Origin: Promethearchaeota archaeon
GTDB taxonomy: Archaea; Asgardarchaeota; Lokiarchaeia; Sigyniarchaeales; SOKP01
Length of the DNA: 51,717 bases
Direction: 5' to 3'
Assembly: GCA_014730165.1 (NCBI GenBank)
Contig: WJIS01000211.1
Span: 1-51,717 of the forward strand
The notes beneath the pieces were generated by a model. It was given only the letters and a program-made list of their open reading frames with translations, was not told the DNA's origin and did no database searches. Positions 1 through 9,092 of the stretch are shown piece after piece. Numbering within the stretch: the first letter of the stretch is position 1; the number at the start of each line of letters is the position of its first letter. The position numbers and the translations under genes are program-made.

Positions 1-120
1 ATTGCACCCTTCCTTGATAAACTATTATAGAAGATTATTATTTGGGTTTGAATGAGCTATTATAAATTAATATCTCCCTATGAGAATTTCTGAACTCAAT
101 TTATTCATAAAATTTCGAAG

Positions 121-603
121 CTATGGTAATGGAATCCACTTTGACACTTCAGATTTGTATTTTACATATTCATCACCGAAAAGATCTTCCAATATAGTTC
201 CTTCATAATCAGCGATTTTGTTATATGCTAAAAACACAAAAAAAAACACACCAATAGATACTAAAGATAAGGAAAGAGCAATAAGGGAAATATAGATTAA
301 TAATATACCAAAATACATCGGATTTCGAGTATATTTAAATACCCCTTCTCTAATAAGAGTATTAGATGGAGTGTTAGATTTGAATATAGCCTGGTGTGAA
401 GAATAGATAAAAAACAACGCTGTAACTAATATAAGTGCAAATCCTATAAATCTTATTACTAATGGAACATATTGATTTAAGATGGTTGAAAACTGAAATA
501 GTTGTGAGTCCAGGAACCATATAATGATAAATATTGTGGGTAATAATACTTGGTAAAGATGGTTATGTGGGAGTTCTCTTTCATTATTTGCATCTTCAGA
601 CAT
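121..603 (-). CDS. Isoprenylcysteine carboxyl methyltransferase (ICMT)/PEMT-like membrane methyltransferase
   Basis: Membrane protein of 160 residues with hydrophobic segments near 17-35, 46-66 and 98-126. The family signature of ICMT/phospholipid methyltransferases is visible: RNPMYFG at 93-99, followed by a C-terminal cytoplasmic tail with the acidic/aromatic pattern E-x3-LE-x2-FG-x-EY-x2-Y and a terminal WIP (about 134-158), which in the family builds the SAM site at the membrane face. It starts at an ATG and ends in TAG. The natural substrate cannot be read from sequence; in prokaryotes this family methylates varied lipids or thiols. It lies downstream of the large surface protein gene on the same strand with a gap of about 145 bases, so co-transcription is possible but not shown. 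Confidence 0.8.
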   Translation of the reverse strand: MSEDANNERELPHNHLYQVLLPTIFIIIWFLDSQLFQFSTILNQYVPLVIRFIGFALILVTALFFIYSSHQAIFKSNTPSNTLIREGVFKYTRNPMYFGILLIYISLIALSLSLVSIGVFFFVFLAYNKIADYEGTILEDLFGDEYVKYKSEVSKWIPLP

Positions 604-747
604 ATTTAACTCACCTTCAAGTGTATTATAAACTTTATTTGATAAATAGATATGATAAAAAATCGAATAAAAGCTATCACGAGTCCAATCTTTATAAGCA
701 AAGGTTAGAAAGATAATAATATCTTTTAATCAATAAGAAAGTATTCA

Positions 748-3700
748 TTAAATAGAAACCTCATAAATATTCATAAATGTAAAAAAGGCTAAGAAAAATA
801 CGAGTATTGCCAACAACCCGGAAATTATTATAAGTAGAGGCTCATATTTAAGTTTAGTTTTTCGTTTTACTATATAACCATTTTCGATTTTTACATTGTC
901 TTCCAAACTGAAATCTTCTAATCGGAATGAATTCAAATATTTTTCTATTTTCCAAATATTCTTCCAATGTTTAAATCCAATTATCCAGAAAATAATAAAG
1001 AATATATCGGATAATAACCCCAATAAAACATTCATTGTAATAAAAGCAGAGGAGGGAACTCCGGGAATAGTCAATAGATCAAAATTGGAAAAAAAACTTA
1101 CAATCAGTTGAAAAATCGAAAATCCAAAATACTGGAATAGACAAAAACTTAGTAAGTTTTTTTTTTGAGTACTATTAAAATTAGATGCTGGAGTGAAATA
1201 AGTCCACGCCCATTTAGTCATTATGTTATCTAAACCAGAATAATTAAACTCTAACAAATCAAATGTATTCGATAAACTTGCGAAAGCTAAGCTAAAGGTA
1301 AGATAAAGAGCTATAAATTCTACAAAGACTATTAATGCCCAATTTTCTGGGAATAGTTGTACTATCGATTGCTCGATAAGTCCAAAAAAACCACCAGATC
1401 CTTGAAAATATTCTGGATCAATCCAAGCGCTTATCAAAGTATTCATAGAACTAAAGGGTACTATTAAAACGCTAAAAAATAGGATAAACGATAGAATTCT
1501 CTTGAAAATATTGCTAATTTGATTCAAGCTTCCTTTCTGAGTATTTTCTACCCGCTCTTTAGTATTCATTAAATCATTACCCGTTTTTAAATGATAAAAA
1601 TGATTTCGAAGAAGAACCCCCCAATTCATACCCGCAACATTTGATGAAAGCATAACGATAAAAAAATATATTGTAGTTATGATTAAAAAACCTGCGAAAT
1701 ATTGCCAATAAAGTTGGAGAGTACCAGAATACCATAACATAAAGACAAATAAGATCCAGCTTAAAAGAGCAATGAAGGAAATAAGCTTAATTTCCATGCT
1801 CAATTTATTCCTTATTAATTGGTTATAACTATATATTATTGGAGTGGTAAGTAGAAATATCATCAAACCCACCATAATATATATATTCCCTATCCAGAAA
1901 TCAATAAATCCAATAGGATGATCATTTAGTATTAATTCAAAAACTATTAGTAAGATACTTGAAACTCCAGTAATATAAAATAAACTTTGGAGGATTGTTG
2001 GCTTTCCAGCGCTTACTTCTTTAATTGACCAAGAAAGATTTTTATTAGATAAGTTCCAATTTTCAGATCGTTTCAAACCTAAAAGTTTTTTTTTAAATAC
2101 ATATTTGTTCATAAGAATTCCAATCCCAAAAGATAAAATAGTTGCAATTATGTTTAAAGGTGTAATGTGAGATTGAATGATTATAGGGACATTTGATTGA
2201 ATAAGAATTGATGCTTTAGAATGAATTATTCGAAGATCATATGGAGCATCGTTTAGCCACATTTTTATATCATCCTTATAGCCATTAATTTCAATATCAA
2301 GCGTTAAAATTTCTCCTGCATCAAATGTACTAAAATTATGTGTGAAAATCACAATTGTACAATTAATTGTCAGAGGAATAGTAAGGAATGTTTCAGTTTC
2401 ATAATGAGATAATTCAAGATCTTGTATTGGTGGACCATTTTCAAAAGATTCCCAATAAGAAGGCTTTCCGGCACCATATAATGAATTTTTATAATCTAAT
2501 CCACTAAATGATATAATATCCATAAGATGAATCGAGTAATTTTGTATTAAATGATCATATTCAGTTGCGCGCTTTTCTATAACAGTTTGACTGCCTGTGG
2601 TCGAGTATAATTTAAATTTTAGAGAGAAATTTGTATAGGAATTATTAATCGCTAATGAGGGTAACTCAAACTCGGGAGATAGAGCGATTATGGAGTAAGC
2701 TGTTAAAGCATCATTCTTATAGAATGAATCCTCAGCTTGAGTTATGCACTCATACCATTTTTTGAGCATAATTTTTGGACGAATTTCAGTTGTTTTCGTT
2801 AATCCAGACCCTAAAAACATCATCCCATCATCCATGTACCAATAATAATCATTTTTAATTGGTGTTATTGAATGAGATTGCATTGGGTTAGCACTATATG
2901 GTTTATCAAGATCATTCCATAACATATATTCAATATAATTAGGAAGGAGATCCTCATCAGGATCACCATATAAGCTAAAATCAAAAGATTGGTTAATACC
3001 TAATGCTGCTTCTTTTCCAAAATATAAATACTCAAACTGATCACTCAATCCATCATTATCTGTATCAGGAGATAGAGGATCAGTCCCAATCATTATTTCT
3101 GTGTAGTCGTCTAATCTATCCCAATCGCTGTCACGCGAATCTTTCATAGTACCATAAAAATCTTCTAAATCATTAGAGAGAAGATCAATATCGCTATTAT
3201 TTGCTAGCAGTGGAAATTTTAATGTCTTATTAATAAAGATCTTTTCATAATATAAATCACCATTAGAACTTCCTATAACTGCCCAATCTTCATAAAAAGC
3301 CCATCCAGAAAAACTTAATCCATATTCACCATCTCCTTTATTTATTCCGATATATGGGTAATCCCATATCAGACGTTTATAGTTGAACTGAATAGATCCA
3401 TTCCGATAAAGGATAACCTGAAATGTAGAAGTATTTGGATCTGAAGGGTCATACCTACTTTGAAAATTTTTCCATGTAACAACTATTTTTGAATCGTTAT
3501 ACCCAAACTCAATCATTGAATTGTCTAAAACATAAGATCCTAACCAAGGTACTATAGTTTTTTCATTCAATTTACTTACAATATCATATCCAAAGAAAAT
3601 ATCTTGATCTATGTTGAAAGTAATGTACCCTCTTCCGATTTTAAAACTATCGTTGAATAAATCGTCATAGAATGGAAATTCCCAAGGTAGAGTCCGAACA

Positions 3701-3954
3701 AACTCTATTGAATTGGTAAGATTTATATTTTCGCTAAAAGCTAAATCAGCTACATCTATCCACTCAAATGGAGCATGTTGAAATGCATAGGTTTGGTTTA
3801 AATTAGAACTAGAGACTTCATAGGTTAAGTTATTATGTTTAGAACTTAAATGTGTATTAATATAGAAATTTGGTAAGTTCAATGTAATTAATAAGAGAAT
3901 TGAGCAGAATCCTAGAATATAAAAAAATTTAGATCCTAAAGTTGCTTTTTTCAA
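748..3954 (-). CDS. Large membrane-anchored surface protein with NIDO-like and TSP3-like calcium repeats
   Basis: A 1068-residue protein. A hydrophobic segment at about 9-27 acts as signal or anchor. The ectodomain runs to about 600 and has many N-x-S/T sequons. Residues about 130-205 resemble the extracellular NIDO fold (VPWLGSYV, then IVVTW, then VILYRNGSIQFNYK). Residues about 272-340 carry thrombospondin type-3/EF-hand-like acidic loops (DSDWDRLDDYTE, DTDNDGLSDQFE, DPDEDLLPNY), expected to bind calcium. The C-terminal half, from about 600, holds roughly ten membrane segments, an unusual pairing with an adhesin-like ectodomain. The last codon is followed one base later by the start side of the upstream beta-helix gene, so the two are almost certainly one transcription unit. 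Precise function unknown; surface adhesion or sensing is an inference. Confidence 0.75.
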   Translation of the reverse strand: MKKATLGSKFFYILGFCSILLLITLNLPNFYINTHLSSKHNNLTYEVSSSNLNQTYAFQHAPFEWIDVADLAFSENINLTNSIEFVRTLPWEFPFYDDLFNDSFKIGRGYITFNIDQDIFFGYDIVSKLNEKTIVPWLGSYVLDNSMIEFGYNDSKIVVTWKNFQSRYDPSDPNTSTFQVILYRNGSIQFNYKRLIWDYPYIGINKGDGEYGLSFSGWAFYEDWAVIGSSNGDLYYEKIFINKTLKFPLLANNSDIDLLSNDLEDFYGTMKDSRDSDWDRLDDYTEIMIGTDPLSPDTDNDGLSDQFEYLYFGKEAALGINQSFDFSLYGDPDEDLLPNYIEYMLWNDLDKPYSANPMQSHSITPIKNDYYWYMDDGMMFLGSGLTKTTEIRPKIMLKKWYECITQAEDSFYKNDALTAYSIIALSPEFELPSLAINNSYTNFSLKFKLYSTTGSQTVIEKRATEYDHLIQNYSIHLMDIISFSGLDYKNSLYGAGKPSYWESFENGPPIQDLELSHYETETFLTIPLTINCTIVIFTHNFSTFDAGEILTLDIEINGYKDDIKMWLNDAPYDLRIIHSKASILIQSNVPIIIQSHITPLNIIATILSFGIGILMNKYVFKKKLLGLKRSENWNLSNKNLSWSIKEVSAGKPTILQSLFYITGVSSILLIVFELILNDHPIGFIDFWIGNIYIMVGLMIFLLTTPIIYSYNQLIRNKLSMEIKLISFIALLSWILFVFMLWYSGTLQLYWQYFAGFLIITTIYFFIVMLSSNVAGMNWGVLLRNHFYHLKTGNDLMNTKERVENTQKGSLNQISNIFKRILSFILFFSVLIVPFSSMNTLISAWIDPEYFQGSGGFFGLIEQSIVQLFPENWALIVFVEFIALYLTFSLAFASLSNTFDLLEFNYSGLDNIMTKWAWTYFTPASNFNSTQKKNLLSFCLFQYFGFSIFQLIVSFFSNFDLLTIPGVPSSAFITMNVLLGLLSDIFFIIFWIIGFKHWKNIWKIEKYLNSFRLEDFSLEDNVKIENGYIVKRKTKLKYEPLLIIISGLLAILVFFLAFFTFMNIYEVSI

Positions 3955-3955
3955 A

Positions 3956-5086
3956 TTAAGTCCTCCTACTAAATCTTTTTTTTAGGAAGAATGCCACCAT
4001 AGTTATAATTAATATGATCAAGATTATGATAATAACAAGTATTAAAGAATCAAGACGAAAAATATGATTACACTGATTTCCATATTCTACATCTTGACCA
4101 TTTATTAGTAAGCAATCTTGATCAGTGAAACATGTTATGATATTGCTATCAATTAAGTTGTCTGAACTATATTTATTTGAATATATACCAATTCTGTTGA
4201 ATTCTAACAAGTTATTTGATAATACATTGAAATAACAATATTCTAGATTAATTCCTGATTTAGTATTATAAGAGATGCTATTATTAGAAACAATATTTTT
4301 ATCCCCATAAATCAATATACCATATCCTTGATTTATTCTAACTTTGTTATTAAATACCTTGTTTTGATTATAATCAAGCTGGATACCATTACCAATATTA
4401 TTTAAAATAGTATTATTATTAATAGTATTATTCAAATTTCGAGTATGAATACCACCATCATGGTTATTTCCAATAAAATTAGTTGAAATGGTGTTATTTA
4501 AAGAATTGATATTAGCATAAATACCAGTTCCTTGATTATGTTCAACATCATTCCGATTAATATTTGTGTGAGTTGTTCTGGTTAATTTTATACCATAATA
4601 ACTATTGTGGAAAATCGAATTTTTCTCAATAACTAGATTAGTGCAATTTATAATTGATATTCCTGAGCCATAATTACTATTAAGAGTATTATTTAAAATC
4701 TTTATATTTGAAGAATGAGAAATCAATATTCCACCTTGAAAATATTCCGAGTTTGAATTTTTAAATAAACAGTTTTTTATTATTAGATGAGTAGTTATAT
4801 TATTGATTAAACAAGGACTAGTTTTTCTTTGTGCATCAATCTCAAGGTTTTCGATTACGAAAGGTGAATTAATACTACCATTACCGTATATAAATGGATA
4901 GTTTGCAAAATCTTTCTCAGAATTTATCGTGATTGGATTGGTGATTTGATAACTAATTCTGTAATCTTTAGTTACATTATATATAACATAATTATCATTA
5001 GAAATTTTAAATTGTAAAAAACAAACTAGTAATAAGACACTCAGAAAAATACATTCCGTATACTTAAGAATCTTTAATAGTTTCAT
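3956..5086 (-). CDS. NosD-type parallel beta-helix surface protein with C-terminal membrane anchor
   Basis: A 376-residue protein. Residues 9-26 form a signal/anchor helix. The segment near 69-83 (GNGSINSPFVIENLEI) is the usual entry motif of archaeal NosD/CASH right-handed beta-helix proteins. The body, about 90-335, is built of short repeats rich in N-N-x-I/S-x-N, such as NNTI, NNSIS and NNLLE, the inner turns of a beta-helix. A single hydrophobic helix at about 346-366 followed by KKRFSRRT anchors the C-terminus inside the cell. The gene immediately precedes the NIDO/TSP3 membrane protein in transcription order, one base apart. Binding of carbohydrate or another surface polymer is typical of the fold; no catalytic residues could be assigned. 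Confidence 0.8.
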   Translation of the reverse strand: MKLLKILKYTECIFLSVLLLVCFLQFKISNDNYVIYNVTKDYRISYQITNPITINSEKDFANYPFIYGNGSINSPFVIENLEIDAQRKTSPCLINNITTHLIIKNCLFKNSNSEYFQGGILISHSSNIKILNNTLNSNYGSGISIINCTNLVIEKNSIFHNSYYGIKLTRTTHTNINRNDVEHNQGTGIYANINSLNNTISTNFIGNNHDGGIHTRNLNNTINNNTILNNIGNGIQLDYNQNKVFNNKVRINQGYGILIYGDKNIVSNNSISYNTKSGINLEYCYFNVLSNNLLEFNRIGIYSNKYSSDNLIDSNIITCFTDQDCLLINGQDVEYGNQCNHIFRLDSLILVIIIILIILIITMVAFFLKKRFSRRT

Positions 5087-5359
5087 ATAATATTTAATAA
5101 TATCTCAATTAAACCTAGAATTATTCAGAAAATTTGATTTTTGGTCACTTTCTCTCCAAATTCGAGTTGATTAGATTAAGATAGGGTCATTGAACTATAA
5201 AAAGTTTATGATCTTAAGTCTTTATAAATTTGTTAATTAGTTAAACTTGTTGAATTCTTAATCACCATTATACTAAATATAATAATGGCACAACAATTTT
5301 CGTCACTTTGAGTGTCAACTCTTTATTATAAAATGATAGAATAATAAAAGGAAACTCCT

Positions 5360-5815
5360 CTATTGGAACTGAGAAAGATTTTTTTCAAAATCCTCAAATT
5401 TTAATGAAGTAAAACCCCCACTCTCTCTCCATATTATATTCCCGTTATTATCTATTAATAATAAATAGATTTTATCCTCTGTTTTTATACCCAACGCTTT
5501 CTTGAAAGAATTCTTATTTAAGTATAAGGTAATTGTATGTTGTCTAATGCTTTCATCCGGGATCCCTGCTCTCATTCCCCCGTCAATGATAAACTTCATG
5601 AACCGATAAGAATTATTTAAGCTTGGGAGTTCGTAGATATGAAAATCTTCATAATTTTGAATTTTCTGCGATAAATAAAATCGCCATTCGTCAATTAGAG
5701 ATTGCTGGTTTCTCTTAAAAGCTATTATTACTAAATTAAGCTTACCTTTAAGATCATAGGGAAGTTTAAACAAAGTTCCCTCCAAATTTCTTCCTTCTAC
5801 TTCGGGAAATTTCAT
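5360..5815 (-). CDS. Thioredoxin-fold protein without catalytic cysteines (ATP10/peroxiredoxin-like)
   Basis: A 151-residue protein without a signal peptide. The N-terminus (FPEVEGRNLEG, then LKGKLNLVIIAF) looks like the first strands of a peroxiredoxin/AhpC-TSA fold, and the end (KIYLLLIDNNGNIIWRESG) is the typical last strand-turn-strand of that fold. The position where peroxiredoxins carry the peroxidatic Cys is occupied by FKRNQQSLIDEW, and the whole protein contains no cysteine, so it cannot be a thiol peroxidase. The overall pattern, with LGI-x-n-LLIDNNGNIIW and a central HTITLYL, is reminiscent of the mitochondrial assembly factor ATP10. That resemblance is my reading and needs a profile search. 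The gene stands alone, with a short AT-rich leader on the 3' side of its coordinates. Confidence 0.5.
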   Translation of the reverse strand: MKFPEVEGRNLEGTLFKLPYDLKGKLNLVIIAFKRNQQSLIDEWRFYLSQKIQNYEDFHIYELPSLNNSYRFMKFIIDGGMRAGIPDESIRQHTITLYLNKNSFKKALGIKTEDKIYLLLIDNNGNIIWRESGGFTSLKFEDFEKNLSQFQ

Positions 5816-6001
5816 ATTATATAATATGTAGATTAGTGATTAAAATTTAAATCTAATAAAAAATAGATTTTAAAATTTAAATTTATCATTCTAATATTTA
5901 AAAAGAAAAAATATGTTGTTATTAATTGACTTATTGGATAAATATTACGTTTATTTATCCTTCAAAAAATCCTTTTATAACTTGATCCTTTTGTATTTAA
6001 T

Positions 6002-6115
6002 ATGAATAGTGAAGAAAGAATATGGGCAGCTTTAAATAGAGAAGAACCAGATCAAGTTCCAAGTTTTATCATTACGGTGGATGGGAAATTATGCGATGAA
6101 GTAATCGGTGTTATC
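6002..6115 (+). pseudogene. 5' fragment of a MtaA/uroporphyrinogen decarboxylase-family methyltransferase gene
   Basis: About 36 codons beginning with MNSEERIWAALNREEPDQVP. This is the characteristic start of MtaA/MtbA-type UroD-family corrinoid methyltransferases and closely parallels the start of the intact gene at 21222 (MNPKERLMAVLRREEPDQIP). A full-length member is about 340-390 residues, so roughly nine tenths are missing. The frame continues to a stop at 6187, but after about codon 38 the sequence reads better as the reverse strand of a transporter gene. It keeps its own ATG and an AT-rich upstream region, so a short transcript may still be made, but no methyltransferase. The junction at 6110-6130 is an estimate from loss of similarity. 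Confidence 0.65.
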
Positions 6116-6453
6116 AATAAATCACTTGGTATTGGAGGTATAAATAATAAAATGATGATTATGCACAAAGGAACCACAGCAACATAAATATAGGGCCGTC
6201 TTTTTCCATATTTAGTGCTTGTTCTATCGGAAATTGTACCTAATAAGGGATCATTAATAGAATTCCAAATAGCCCAGATGATAAACCCTATTGTGATAAA
6301 ATCAACACTTAATCCTACTACTGAATAATAAAAAGTAAATGTCAGAAAAGTGAAGGTTTGGTATACTATTGTATCCGAAAATTGTCCAAAACCATAACCT
6401 ATAGCGTTTTTAATTGAGAATTCTGATTTTAATTTCGATTTTTCTTCTGTCAA
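6116..6453 (-). pseudogene. 5' fragment of a GPH-family (glycoside-pentoside-hexuronide) MFS transporter gene
   Basis: The reverse strand from the ATG at 6453 encodes about 110 residues that match the start of GPH/MFS sugar-cation symporters: a soluble leader, GYGFGQFSDTIVYQTF, a first membrane helix, and the hallmark loop between helices 2 and 3 (DRTSTKYGKRRPYIY), then a third helix (VVPLCIIIILLFIPP). Intact members have about 450 residues and 12 helices, so only the first three remain. The coding sense ends about where it meets the truncated UroD-family gene coming from the other strand; the open frame runs on to 6052 but encodes the complement of that gene. Both genes thus keep their 5' ends and lack their 3' ends. 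Confidence 0.65.
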
Positions 6454-6623
6454 ATTATACTACCAGATAATTTTTATTTTATAGGAATATCCTATCAAAA
6501 AATCCACTTTTAATAAAAATTTCTCATATTTGTAAAATATTTCTTGCTTCTATGTGTTTAAGATGAAATATTTAAATAGATTCATTTTTTTTTTTATTAA
6601 ACCGAGAATATTGGGTTAAATAT

Positions 6624-7025
6624 TTGCTGATAATATTATCATATGGATTTTATGGCTTTATTTTTCAGATTGTTTCAATTCTACTCTTCAAATCATTCTT
6701 TTTCCGTAATATTAAATTCACCTACTCAAAACTAACAAATTCAGTTATTAAGGGTTTAATAGTCTTAGTTTTTTCACTAATTCTCTTATTTGAAGCACTC
6801 GTACTCACTAATCATATAAAATTACTATTTCAATTGAATCAACTTAATATTGTTCTAGATTTCATATTCGGATTAATAAATATTATACTTTCGTATTTGT
6901 TATATTTATTTTTCTCCAATGAATTTATTAGAAAAAATATCTATATAATTTGGAGTTTTCAAACAATACTCCTGATATTATCGCTATTAATTTTCCTTAT
7001 ATTTCCTATTCAAATTATCTATTAA
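6624..7025 (+). CDS. Small hypothetical membrane protein (four hydrophobic segments)
   Basis: A 133-residue protein beginning at TTG (MLIILSYGFYGF), with hydrophobic helices at about 2-25, 41-63, 75-97 and 107-130 and short charged loops (FFFRNIKFTYSK, NEFIRKNIY). I do not recognise a family. A weak Shine-Dalgarno-like GGGTT lies 5-10 bases before the TTG. A run of Ts at 6583-6597 and a short AT-rich stretch precede it. It is followed after about 90 bases by the DUF401 permease on the same strand. It could be a degraded or lineage-specific membrane protein, but the frame is uninterrupted and hydrophobicity is regular. Confidence 0.5.
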   Translation: MLIILSYGFYGFIFQIVSILLFKSFFFRNIKFTYSKLTNSVIKGLIVLVFSLILLFEALVLTNHIKLLFQLNQLNIVLDFIFGLINIILSYLLYLFFSNEFIRKNIYIIWSFQTILLILSLLIFLIFPIQIIY

Positions 7026-7118
7026 GAATGAGAAAAAAGATTACTTAATTTTGATAGGTTTAAGAATATTATTTAATATTTAGAGTAATTTTTAAAGGAA
7101 AAAAATATTTCAAAGTGT

Positions 7119-8306
7119 GTGATACTCGGTTGGATAGGTTTTCTACTCGTTATAGGAGCAATATTATTACTTGCAAAATATGAATTAGGGATAACAATAA
7201 CCATTGGCGCAATCATATTTGCTCTTTTCTCTCTAGTAAATCCAATATTTCCCATTATTGAAGTTCTTAGTGATCCTTCAGTTCTTTTCTTAGCAATTGC
7301 CGTAGCTCTAATCCCTATTCTGGGAGGGATCATGGATGAATCGGGCTTAATGCTTGAATTGATTCAGAATATGAATGTTTCAAAGAGAGTTTCCATCATC
7401 GTTAGTCCCGCTCTTTTCGGTGTTTTTCCGGTTCCTGGAGGTGCTCTTATGTCCGCTCCAATGGTTGATCAAATTGATAAATCCATAGATGATGGAAGGA
7501 AAGTGGCTATTAATGTATGGTATAGACATGTAGTAATACTACTTAATCCCCTCTCGCAATCATTAATCGTACCCGCTTTAATAGCTGGATTGGATAGATA
7601 TTATATTGTACTCCTTATGATTTTTCCTTTCGTTTTGCTGATAGTAATCGGTTATATCTTCTTAGTAAAATCCATAAAGAAATCCCCGAAAGATAATGAA
7701 CGGAATCTAACAATTGTTCTATATAATCTCATTCCAATAATAACAGCTCCCGTAATAGATATTTTAGGACGATTTTTCTTCCCATTTATAGTTCCGGAAC
7801 TTTTTCTTGTAATCGGATTAGTTTTGAGTATTGGAATAAGTTTGAAAATGGGAAATTTAAAACTAATCCGTATTAAATCCATCTCAAAAAAAATGAGGAT
7901 CTGGCGATTTCCTCTATTAATATTCGGAATGTTTCTATTCTTGGAAGTTTTTCTATCTTCTGGATTACCCATAGATATTAGCAACCTAAATCTTCCCTTT
8001 ATATTGTTTATTTTTATTGCATTTTTCCTAGGGTTTGCCACAGGACGTATTCAATTGCCGATGTCGATCCTAATACCTATTTATTTAGTTCAAAATTTAA
8101 TAAGTATGATGCCTTTGCTTAATTTTATAATATTATATCTTTCTGTATTTCTAGGCTATTTGATTACCCCTATACATCCATGTGTTTCATATAGTATGAA
8201 TTATTATGAAACCTCATATTCTAATGTAATAAAAAAATTACTTATTCCCACATTTGTCTCATTCACAGTCTTTTTTGGAATATATTTAATATGGTCGCTT
8301 TTTTAA
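7119..8306 (+). CDS. DUF401 family membrane protein (putative permease)
   Basis: A 395-residue polytopic protein starting at GTG (MILGWIGFLLVIG), with about ten hydrophobic segments. The pattern GILGGIMDESG-like (here PILGGIMDESGLM), then ALFGVFPVPGGALMSAPMVD, is typical of DUF401 proteins, which are related to the gluconate/citrate-type transporter clan. The later YLITPIHPCVSYSMNYY segment matches the second inverted half of that fold. Length agrees with the family, so the gene appears complete. The substrate is unknown. An AAAGGAAAAA stretch 10-20 bases before the GTG may serve as ribosome binding site. It lies in a region where both flanks contain broken genes, yet its own frame is intact. 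Confidence 0.8.
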   Translation: MILGWIGFLLVIGAILLLAKYELGITITIGAIIFALFSLVNPIFPIIEVLSDPSVLFLAIAVALIPILGGIMDESGLMLELIQNMNVSKRVSIIVSPALFGVFPVPGGALMSAPMVDQIDKSIDDGRKVAINVWYRHVVILLNPLSQSLIVPALIAGLDRYYIVLLMIFPFVLLIVIGYIFLVKSIKKSPKDNERNLTIVLYNLIPIITAPVIDILGRFFFPFIVPELFLVIGLVLSIGISLKMGNLKLIRIKSISKKMRIWRFPLLIFGMFLFLEVFLSSGLPIDISNLNLPFILFIFIAFFLGFATGRIQLPMSILIPIYLVQNLISMMPLLNFIILYLSVFLGYLITPIHPCVSYSMNYYETSYSNVIKKLLIPTFVSFTVFFGIYLIWSLF

Positions 8307-8642
8307 AATTAGATAAGCCTTAGTTTGTTGCGATAACACGAAATAACCCTATTACTTACAATCTTTATTAATAACAAAAAGAACATTAACATAACAAGAA
8401 TAAACGGAATGGAGTCCAACTTCGGATTAACATTGGATTTCGCCCTCTTAAACTCTAAAATGAGTTTAAAACTTCTTACTTCTCAAAATAAGATTCGGAC
8501 AAGGGCTCTCTTCCCATCTCTTTTCTTTACCCTTATACCAACTTTTTCGAACTTAAGAAATATAGAAAAAAGATATATAATCCCTCTATCTCCTCATTTA
8601 ATATTTTTTATTTCAAAATTAATCGATCTCCTTGAGTAATTC
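8307..8642. other. Non-coding stretch between DUF401 gene and zinc-ribbon pseudogene
   Basis: About 330 AT-rich bases. A 76-codon open frame at 8409-8639 begins at ATG, but its product has no recognisable domain and no ribosome binding site, so I do not treat it as a gene. No tRNA, repeat or clear hairpin was seen. Confidence 0.4.
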
Positions 8643-9043
8643 ATGGAAGATGAAAAAAATTGAATTTTGGATGCAAGACAATTAATCATTGATTTCTTAA
8701 ATTCAAAGGAACTCGATGCTTATTGTGTATAATGTAAAAAGCCTCTTCCATGGTTTATCAGTTTAAATGGGAAGGATATTAATATATTATTGAAAATAAG
8801 AAAATTTGCTCAGAATGTGATAATATATACTATACTCAACGTATTGAGTGCAAAAAAAGAATTTTAAAAGAAAAGACAACCATTAAAACCAAAAATAAAG
8901 ATGGGCTTATTATTGAAATGACTTATTGTTCACGGTGTAGTGATGATCGCGATGTAGTGTTTATTAAATTATTTATTTGGTTGTTTCAAATAGCTATTTT
9001 TGTTATTATCTTAATTGCAATTATTGCTAATCCATCGATTTAA
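8643..9043 (+). pseudogene. Decayed zinc-ribbon protein with C-terminal transmembrane helix
   Basis: Reading from ATG 8643 gives MEDEKN, an in-frame TGA, then ILDARQLIIDFLNSKELDAY with CxxC broken by an in-frame TAA (C-V-stop-C), then KKPLPWFISLNGKD. A frameshift of one base near 8775-8795 is needed to continue with ENKKICSECDNIYYTQRIEC, then EMTYCSRCSDD and a hydrophobic helix of about 20 residues (FIKLFIWLFQIAIFVIILI) ending at TAA 9041-9043. Three CxxC pairs can be recovered across the breaks, which fits a zinc-binding domain tethered to the membrane. The length, 401 bases, is not a multiple of three, consistent with an indel. Two stops plus a frameshift make a pseudogene far more likely than recoding. 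Confidence 0.7.
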
Positions 9044-9092
9044 AACTATCTTCTTTATTTATAATGTAAAATGGTATTTGAAAATATAATTT

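Noticed and set aside
8409-8639. Open frame of 76 codons before the zinc-ribbon pseudogene
   Set aside because: No ribosome binding site or recognised domain; residues look like translated AT-rich spacer.
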